A program made the position numbers and the translations under genes. DNA of 13,936 bases from CBFGWV01 sp965652545. Its GTDB lineage: Bacteria > Pseudomonadota > Gammaproteobacteria > Competibacterales > Competibacteraceae. The stretch spans positions 1 to 13,936 of the forward strand of contig CBFGWV010000112.1 in NCBI GenBank assembly GCA_965652545.1, written 5' to 3'. Below the pieces are notes generated by a model, which was given only the letters and a program-made list of their open reading frames with translations, was not told the origin of the DNA and searched no databases. Of the stretch, positions 9,676 to 13,936 are shown piece by piece. Position 1 is the first letter of the stretch; each line of letters begins with the position of its first letter.

Positions 9676-10664
9676 ACGCCTATCCACGGCTGGTCGGCGA
9701 CATCGGCGGGACCAATGCCCGTTTCGGGCTGATACCCGCCTCCGGCTCGGCGCCGCAGGCCATCGACACCCTGGCCTGTGCGGACTACGCCACGCCCGCG
9801 GCGGCCATCCGCCACTACCTGGCGCAGCACCGGACAGCCCCGCGCTGGGCGGCGATCGGCATCGCCAACCCCGTGCACGGCGACAGCATTCGCATGACCA
9901 ACCACCACTGGGGGTTCTCCATCGAGGCTTTGCGCCGCGAGTTGGGTCTGGAGGTGTTGCTGGTGCTCAACGACTGGGCTGCGATGGCCTTGTCGCTGGT
10001 CACGCCGCAGGCCGTGGGGCTGGAGGCGATCGGCGGGGGCCGCGCCGTGGCCGAGGCGCCCAAGGCGTTGATCGGCCCGGGCACCGGCCTGGGTGTGTCC
10101 GCATTGGTGCCGTACCCCGGCGGCCATGTGCCGCTGGCGGGCGAGGGCGGTCATGTCACCTTGCCGGCGCAGACGGCTGAAGAGCGCGCCGTCATCGCCT
10201 GCCTGGGCACGCAATACCCACACGTCTCCGCCGAACGTCTGCTCTCCGGGCCGGGGCTGAGCCTGCTGCACACCGCGCTGGCGCGGGTGCACGACCGGCC
10301 GGCCGAGCCCATGACCGCCGCCCAGATCACCACGGCCGCCCTGGCCGGCGATGCCCGCGGCAAGGCCACCGTGGACATGTTCTGCGCCTGGCTGGGCACC
10401 GTGGCCGGCGATCTTGCGCTGACCCTGGGCGCCCGTGGCGGCGTGTACGTCGGCGGTGGCATCGTGCCGCGGCTGGGTGTCTTGTTTGGGCAGTCCCCGT
10501 TCCGCCAGCGGTTCGAGAGCAAAGGTCGGTTTCGCGCCTACCTCTCGGCCATTCCCACATACGTCATTCACGCCGCGACACCCGCCTTGGCCGGTTGCGC
10601 GGTCGCCCTGGACAACGCACTCGCCCGCCCACTGGAGAGCACCCCATGCCCGTCCGTCGTCTGA
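9669..10664 (+). CDS. glk: Glucokinase, E. coli Glk family
   Basis: A 331-residue cytoplasmic glucokinase that phosphorylates glucose with ATP to glucose-6-phosphate. The phosphate-binding VGDIGGTNARFG is at 9-20, the catalytic Asp is D102 in VLNDWAAMAL, the adenosine-side GPGTGLGVSALVP follows, and then the GEGGHVTLPA block. The C-terminal GGVYVGGGIVPRLG and the CAVAL ending complete the family (E. coli Glk has 321 residues). The ATG overlaps the end of the ATPase gene by 7 nt, and its own end overlaps the next start, so it is translated as part of the operon. It uses the glucose released by the alpha-glucosidase, which indicates non-PTS sugar use. The start at 9669 is chosen because the longer frame to 9363 would run inside the ATPase gene. 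Confidence 0.94.
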
Positions 10665-11413
10665 TACCCCTCGTCGGTACCGTGTATCTCGCACTTGCCG
10701 CGTCCGCCGCCCTGGCCGCTCAGCCGGACGTCATCGCCACCCAGAACGAGTTCGACGTCGTCGCCGTGCGCCCGACCGAGCCCGGTGCCGCGCCCAACGA
10801 CCACCCCGTGAACCTGTCTGCCGACCGCATCCGCCCGGCCCTGGAGGCCATCCGCCTGATCAAGGACGGTGACGAGCCCAAGCGGTTGTTCACCGAAGCG
10901 GAGGCCCGCTTTCTCGCCAAGGCCTTGCAGGAGGGCCTCGCCGTGGCCGGGCCGGGGGAGGACATCAGCTTCCTCACCACCGGGCGGCATTCGGGGATAT
11001 TGGTCTTTCCCCGCGTCGGCACCAGCGGCCGGGTGTTCCACGCCGACGGCCGGCTGAACATCATCGTCGCCGAGGCGCATGTCGACTTCATCGGCCAATA
11101 CCGGGGGGCGCAGATTCTCCATGACTTTACTTTCGGCAGCCGCGGGCAGGCCTCGCCGGTCGTGTTGTCGATCGATGCGCAGAGCGGTCAAGCCGTGGAG
11201 CCGCGCCGCGATTGGCTGGTACTGGCGACCTCGCCTGGGACGGCGGCATCGTCCGTCGCCGGGGGCGACACCCGGCCCGCCAGCACCGCCACAGCCGCCG
11301 TCCCCGCGTCGGTCGAAGAGCGGCTGCGCATCTTGAAGCGGCTGCATGAACAAGCCTTGATCACCGAGGATGAATACGAGACCAAGCGGCGGGAGATCCT
11401 GGGCGAGTTGTGA
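10646..11413 (+). CDS. Exported SHOCT-domain protein of unknown function
   Basis: A 255-residue protein whose function I do not recognise. The N-terminus (MPVRRLIPLVGTVYLALAAS followed by AALA-AQ) is a signal peptide with a likely cleavage after ALA and no lipobox cysteine, so it is probably periplasmic. The middle (about 30-190) has no motif I can name; it starts FDVVAVRPTEPG and ends in a VVLSIDAQSG-like strand. A Ser/Ala/Thr-rich linker leads to the last 34 or so residues (ERLRILKRLHEQ, then LITEDEYETKRREIL), which form a SHOCT domain, a short helical domain often involved in oligomerisation. It overlaps glk by 19 nt with GGAG eight bases upstream, so it is coupled to the operon and ends it. 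A link to sugar sensing or envelope stress is possible but unproven. Confidence 0.8.
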   Translation: MPVRRLIPLVGTVYLALAASAALAAQPDVIATQNEFDVVAVRPTEPGAAPNDHPVNLSADRIRPALEAIRLIKDGDEPKRLFTEAEARFLAKALQEGLAVAGPGEDISFLTTGRHSGILVFPRVGTSGRVFHADGRLNIIVAEAHVDFIGQYRGAQILHDFTFGSRGQASPVVLSIDAQSGQAVEPRRDWLVLATSPGTAASSVAGGDTRPASTATAAVPASVEERLRILKRLHEQALITEDEYETKRREILGEL

Positions 11414-11460
11414 GTCGGCCGGGTGGGGGTAGAGGACCGGGGCGGTTGAGGCTTCGGTCC

Positions 11461-11495
11461 GATGGGTATCGCTGGCGCTCAACCCATCCTACATT
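11461..11495 (-). repeat. REP element 1a (GCCA-tip variant)
   Basis: This is the left arm of a perfect 35-base inverted pair with 11607-11641. Read on the minus strand it is GTAG, then the stem GATGGGT, a TGA/GAT internal mismatch zone, GC, tip GCCA, GC and the closing arm ACCCATC. The GTAG foot followed by an imperfect hairpin is the classical RAYT recognition layout. The foot faces right, toward its partner. Confidence 0.85.
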
Positions 11496-11606
11496 CACAT
11501 CTTTGGGCGATGATTGTAAGTGCCTGCCGACGCTGAGTTTTTTGGATCCATCAGATGAAGTGCACGCCGGGCATGAACTGGAGTATTGGAGTGGCAATGC
11601 ACCGGA

Positions 11607-11641
11607 AATGTAGGATGGGTTGAGCGCCAGCGATACCCATC
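11607..11641 (+). repeat. REP element 1b (GCCA-tip variant), overlapping the RAYT stop codon
   Basis: This is the exact reverse complement of 11461-11495, with 111 bases between them. The GTAG foot is at 11609-11612, facing left. The last two bases of the hairpin (11640-11641) are part of the transposase stop codon, so the RAYT message ends inside or directly against this hairpin. The identity stops sharply at both ends. Confidence 0.85.
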
Positions 11642-12179
11642 ACCGCTCCCCGAAGCCACCACCCCCATCCGTGGCGTCACCCCCTCCCGCCCAATCCAGC
11701 GGATACATCCCCCGCCGCACGAGCCGGTGAAACGACGAATACGGCCAATCCCTTACCCGTTCGACATAACCGTGCTTGACCGGATTGAAATGCAAATAAT
11801 CCATATGCCGCGAATAATCCGCGTCATTGCGAACCGTGTGCTCCCAATACCGCCGCTGCCAAATACCCCGCTCCCCCCGTTCTATCCGGCTGGGCGAGCG
11901 CCATTCTCTTTTGGGCAAGGCGCGGGAGAATGCGGCTTTGATCAACTGCCACCGCAGCGCAAAATCAGCATCCTCCGGCGGTAGCGTCCACACTGTGTGC
12001 AAGTGATCGGGCATGACCACCATGGCATCGATAGTGAATGGATGGCGTGAGCGGACATAGCGAAAAGCGTCGCGCAGGTGATCGATATAATCCACAAACA
12101 ACGACAGTCGCCGATTCTCCAGATTGACCGTAAAGAAATACGTACCGCCGGGTAATGTGTTTCGCCGATAATCCGTCAT
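11640..12179 (-). CDS. REP-associated tyrosine transposase (RAYT, Y1/HUH family)
   Basis: A 179-residue single-strand DNA transposase of the Y1 family that is expected to cut at REP sequences. It closely resembles the E. coli RAYT (165 residues). The N-terminus is YRRNTLPGGTYFFTVNLENR. The metal-binding HUH pair H59/H61 is in VVMPDHLHTVWTLP, and the ERGIWQRRYWEH block follows. The catalytic tyrosine is Y128 in MDYLHFNPVKHG. The C-terminus (WPYSSFHRLVRRGMYPLDWAG) is also conserved. All catalytic residues are intact, so it may be active. GAAGG six bases before the ATG is its ribosome binding site, placed within the 22 bases after a REP hairpin. Only minus-strand gene identified here. RAYTs are usually vertically kept, single-copy genes, not ordinary insertion sequences. 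Confidence 0.93.
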   Translation of the reverse strand: MTDYRRNTLPGGTYFFTVNLENRRLSLFVDYIDHLRDAFRYVRSRHPFTIDAMVVMPDHLHTVWTLPPEDADFALRWQLIKAAFSRALPKREWRSPSRIERGERGIWQRRYWEHTVRNDADYSRHMDYLHFNPVKHGYVERVRDWPYSSFHRLVRRGMYPLDWAGGGDATDGGGGFGER

Positions 12180-12200
12180 CGGTGCCTTCGTCGATTGGGT

Positions 12201-12234
12201 TGATGGGTATCGCTTCGCTCAACCCATCCTACAT
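12201..12234 (-). repeat. REP element 2a (GAA-tip variant), upstream of the RAYT start
   Basis: This is the left arm of a perfect 34-base inverted pair with 12297-12330. On the minus strand it reads GTAG, stem GATGGGT, TGA, GC, tip GAA, GC, GAT, ACCCATC. The GCGAAGC tip is known to fold into an unusually stable DNA mini-hairpin. It has the same orientation as the transposase gene and ends 22 bases before its ATG, so it falls in the leader or promoter of that gene. Confidence 0.85.
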
Positions 12235-12248
12235 CGAGCCACATCCAA

Positions 12249-12295
12249 CCCCAATGCCCGAGGGCACCCAACCCAACCCGGCATCCTCCCAACCC
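12249..12295 (-). other. G-quadruplex-capable tract between REP 2a and 2b
   Basis: The plus strand has CCCC at 12249-12252 and CCC at 12257, 12267, 12272, 12277, 12288 and 12293. On the minus strand this gives seven G-tracts of three or more. Four of them satisfy the G3 with loops of 1-7 rule: GGG-TT-GGG-TT-GGG then a seven-base loop and GGG. It lies on the coding strand upstream of the RAYT gene, in the loop of the REP2 inverted pair, where it would be exposed if the pair formed a cruciform. Confidence 0.5.
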
Positions 12296-12296
12296 A

Positions 12297-12330
12297 ATGT
12301 AGGATGGGTTGAGCGAAGCGATACCCATCA
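12297..12330 (+). repeat. REP element 2b (GAA-tip variant)
   Basis: This is the exact reverse complement of 12201-12234, with 62 bases between them. The GTAG foot is at 12299-12302 and faces its partner. It differs from the REP1 pair chiefly in the tip (GAA against GCCA), while the seven-base stem and the mismatch zone are the same. Confidence 0.85.
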
Positions 12331-12472
12331 GCATCGTCCGCTACTCCCGCCATCCTCAAGACGCCGGCGCCCCCCTCGACACCGCCCGCCGCCATCGGCC
12401 TACCCGTCCCACCATCCCGACAAAAAAATCCTCCCACCCTGTCGGTCATCACCACGCTCCATCGTCCTAGGA

Positions 12473-12492
12473 GGCAATCGCCACCGATTGCC
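12473..12492 (+). promoter_or_regulatory. Hairpin/palindrome just before the DUF899 gene
   Basis: GGCAATCG (12473-12480) and CGATTGCC (12485-12492) are perfect 8-base arms around a CCAC loop. The hairpin ends seven bases before the Shine-Dalgarno GGAGGA (12500-12505) of the DUF899 gene. It could be a repressor operator or an RNA hairpin in the leader that affects translation or stability. There is no T-run, so it is not a terminator. Confidence 0.45.
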
Positions 12493-12511
12493 GATGCATG
12501 GAGGACACACC

Positions 12512-13207
12512 ATGACCCATCCGATCGTCTCACACGACCAATGGCTGGCCGCCCGCAAGGCCTTGCTCGCCCGCGAGAAGGAACTGAGCCATCTGCGTGA
12601 CGCCGTGGCCGCCGAGCGGCGCGCGCTGCCCTGGGAGCGCATCGAGAAGACCTACACCTTCGACACGCCCAGCGGCAAGCGCACGCTGGCCGATTTGTTC
12701 GAGGGGCGCAGTCAGCTCGTCGTGCAGCATTTCATGTTCGCGCCCGAGCAGACCGCGGGCTGTCCGGGATGCTCCTTCCAAGCCGACCACATCGATGCCG
12801 CCCGGCAGCATTTCGAGCACAACGGCTTGTCCTTCGCCGCGGTCTCGCGCGCACCCATTAAGACGCTCGAGGCTTATCGGGAGCGGATGGGCTGGGGGTT
12901 CACCTGGGTCTCGTCCGGCAACAGCGATTTCAGCTACGACTTTCACGTTGCCTTCACCCCGGCGGAGGTCGATAAGGGCGAGGGCTACTACAACTACGCC
13001 GTGATCGACCCGGAGATCGAGGACCTGCCGGGGGTGAGCGTGTTCTACCGCGCCCCCGACGGCGGGCTCTTCCACACCTACTCGACCTACGCCCGTGGCG
13101 GCGAGGAGCTGCTCGGGGCGTTGATGTACCTGGACCTCACCCCCCTGGGCCGAAACGAGACCAGCGCGCTCGATTGGGTACGCCGCCACGACGAGTACGA
13201 GAGCTGA
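12512..13207 (+). CDS. DUF899 family thioredoxin-fold protein with CPGC motif
   Basis: A 231-residue cytoplasmic protein of the DUF899 family, which is predicted to have a thioredoxin/peroxiredoxin-like fold. Conserved blocks are LVVQHFMFAPEQ, then the redox-type motif C84-P-G-C87 (AGCPGCSFQADH), AVSRAPIKTLEAYRERMGW, SSGNSDFSYDFHVAF, GVSVFYRAPDGGLFHTYSTY and the C-terminal WVRRHDEY. The CxxC suggests a thiol redox role, but no reaction is established for the family. The ATG at 12512 is fixed by GGAGGA six bases upstream; the open frame extends further upstream but through the REP repeats. It is a single gene between two palindromes and follows the RAYT island. No signal peptide is visible. 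Confidence 0.9.
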   Translation: MTHPIVSHDQWLAARKALLAREKELSHLRDAVAAERRALPWERIEKTYTFDTPSGKRTLADLFEGRSQLVVQHFMFAPEQTAGCPGCSFQADHIDAARQHFEHNGLSFAAVSRAPIKTLEAYRERMGWGFTWVSSGNSDFSYDFHVAFTPAEVDKGEGYYNYAVIDPEIEDLPGVSVFYRAPDGGLFHTYSTYARGGEELLGALMYLDLTPLGRNETSALDWVRRHDEYES

Positions 13208-13217
13208 CCGCTCCCAA

Positions 13218-13243
13218 CCTACTGACACCGCGCTGTCAGTAGG
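13218..13243. promoter_or_regulatory. 26-base palindrome between DUF899 and efflux genes
   Basis: CCTACTGACA (13218-13227) and TGTCAGTAGG (13234-13243) are perfect 10-base arms around CCGCGC. It lies 10 bases after the DUF899 stop and 55 bases before the transporter start. No T-run follows, so it is a poor intrinsic terminator. Size and symmetry suit a TetR-type operator controlling the efflux gene, or a transcript-end hairpin for the DUF899 gene. The operator reading is favoured but unproven, since no repressor gene is in the window. Confidence 0.5.
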
Positions 13244-13298
13244 CCTGTGCGATCGTCCACCCCCACGACGACACCTGACGCAAAGGAATGATTGTCCA

Positions 13299-13936
13299 AT
13301 GAGCACCTTGCCCGAAGCACCCAAGGCCGGCCGTCGCGAGTGGATCGGACTGGCCACGCTGGCCTTGCCGTGCCTGCTGTACTCCATGGACCTCACGGTC
13401 CTGAACCTGGCGGTACCGCACCTGAGCGCCGACCTCAAGCCGACGAGCTCGCAGTTGCTGTGGATCGTCGATATCTACGGCTTTCTGCTGGCCGGCGCGC
13501 TGGTCACCATGGGCACGCTGGGCGACCGCATCGGGCGGCGCAAGCTGCTGATGATCGGCGCGGCGGCTTTCGGTGGGGCCTCGGTTCTGGCGGCGTTCTC
13601 CACCACCGCCGAGATGCTGATCGCCGCCCGCGCCCTGCTGGGCCTGGCCGCCGCCACGCTGGCGCCCTCGACGCTCTCATTGTTGCGCAACATGTTCCAC
13701 GACCCGCAGGAGCGCACCTTCGCCATCGGCGTGTGGATCGCCAGCTTCTCCGCCGGCGGGGCCATCGGCCCACTCATCGGCGGCGTCTTGCTCACGTACT
13801 TCTGGTGGGGCTCGGTGTTCCTGATCGCCGTGCCGGTCATGGCGGCGCTGATGATCGTCGGCCCGCTGTTGTTGCCGGAGTTCCGCGACCCCGATGCGGG
13901 GCGCATGGACATCCCCAGCGCCGCCCTGTCCCTGGC
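13299..13936 (+). CDS. DHA2-family MFS drug efflux transporter (SmvA/EmrB/QacA-like), partial
   Basis: The first 212 residues of a major facilitator superfamily transporter, cut by the window end. The first membrane segment carries LLYSMDLTVLNLAVPHL, the family's motif with the conserved Asp. The next has QLLWIVDIYGFLLAGAL, followed by the loop motif GDRIGRRKLL (motif A), then the APSTLSLLRNMF and GGAIGPLIGG segments (motif C-like) and the WGSVFLI end of the sixth segment. These features match 14-segment DHA2 proton antiporters such as SmvA and QacA, which export cationic biocides and dyes. AAAGGA lies 11 bases before the ATG. The 26-base palindrome just upstream is a candidate operator. Substrates cannot be read from the sequence. 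Confidence 0.9.
   Translation, partial: MSTLPEAPKAGRREWIGLATLALPCLLYSMDLTVLNLAVPHLSADLKPTSSQLLWIVDIYGFLLAGALVTMGTLGDRIGRRKLLMIGAAAFGGASVLAAFSTTAEMLIAARALLGLAAATLAPSTLSLLRNMFHDPQERTFAIGVWIASFSAGGAIGPLIGGVLLTYFWWGSVFLIAVPVMAALMIVGPLLLPEFRDPDAGRMDIPSAALSL

Larger units (their letters stand above)
11461..12330 (-). mobile_element. RAYT/REP island (REPtron-like unit)
   Basis: A minus-strand RAYT transposase gene is bracketed by two inverted pairs of REP elements, one pair on each side. Each pair is perfect within itself, but the pairs differ in the hairpin tip. The GTAG feet of each pair point toward each other. The nearest repeats touch the transposase: one overlaps its stop codon, the other ends 22 bases before its start. 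RAYTs are domesticated single-copy relatives of IS200/IS605 transposases that recognise GTAG-plus-hairpin REPs. The layout fits that known arrangement. It separates the sugar operon from the DUF899/efflux genes. Confidence 0.8.

Noticed and set aside
11434..11460. Stem GGACCG/CGGTCC after the SHOCT gene as an operon terminator
   Set aside because: The stem has only six pairs with a 15-base loop and no T-run. The adjoining REP pair may influence the transcript end instead.
11496..11606. Small gene between the REP1 repeats
   Set aside because: The open frames there run through the repeats, have no ribosome site and resemble no known protein. The segment looks like spacer.
13288..13302. A four-codon upstream reading frame (MIVQ, stop) overlapping the efflux start
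   Set aside because: The ribosome site AAAGGA directly abuts its ATG with no spacer, so initiation there is unlikely. Such short frames arise by chance.

Overview
The window is GC-rich and densely packed. Its gene content (OmpR-type response regulator, hybrid kinase, carbohydrate ABC importer, E. coli-type Glk, an E. coli-like RAYT transposase with REP repeats) suggests a gammaproteobacterium, possibly a halophilic or environmental one. The genus cannot be fixed from the sequence.

Layout, left to right. Positions 1-291 are an upstream, partly AT-richer control region. Positions 292-3634 encode a two-component pair (OmpR-family regulator and membrane hybrid histidine kinase, overlapping by 17 nt). 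Positions 3722-11413 are a same-strand, tightly spaced run. It holds a periplasmic sugar-binding protein (ThuE-like), two permeases, a cytoplasmic GH13 alpha-glucosidase, the importer ATPase, glucokinase and a small exported SHOCT-domain protein. A terminator-like hairpin with six Ts sits between the binding-protein gene and the first permease gene and probably lowers downstream expression.

Read together, this is one alpha-glucoside utilisation module. The disaccharide is bound in the periplasm, imported with ATP, split by the alpha-glucosidase, and the glucose is phosphorylated by Glk. The gene order matches the rhizobial agl operon (binding protein, two permeases, alpha-glucosidase, ATPase). 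Here the neighbouring regulator is a sensor kinase/response regulator pair instead of the usual LacI-type repressor. The exact sugar (trehalose, maltose, sucrose or another alpha-glucoside) cannot be read from the sequence.

Positions 11461-12330 form a RAYT/REP island: a minus-strand REP-associated tyrosine transposase bracketed by two perfect inverted pairs of REP elements. Each pair carries its own hairpin-tip variant, with a G-quadruplex-capable tract inside the RAYT-proximal pair. To the right are a DUF899 thioredoxin-fold protein with a CPGC motif (12512-13207), a 26-bp palindrome (13218-13243), and the start of a DHA2-family (SmvA/EmrB/QacA-like) drug efflux transporter that runs off the window.

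The most interesting material is the REP/RAYT island, the unusual regulatory pairing of the sugar operon with its internal attenuator, and the uncharacterised SHOCT protein coupled to glk.
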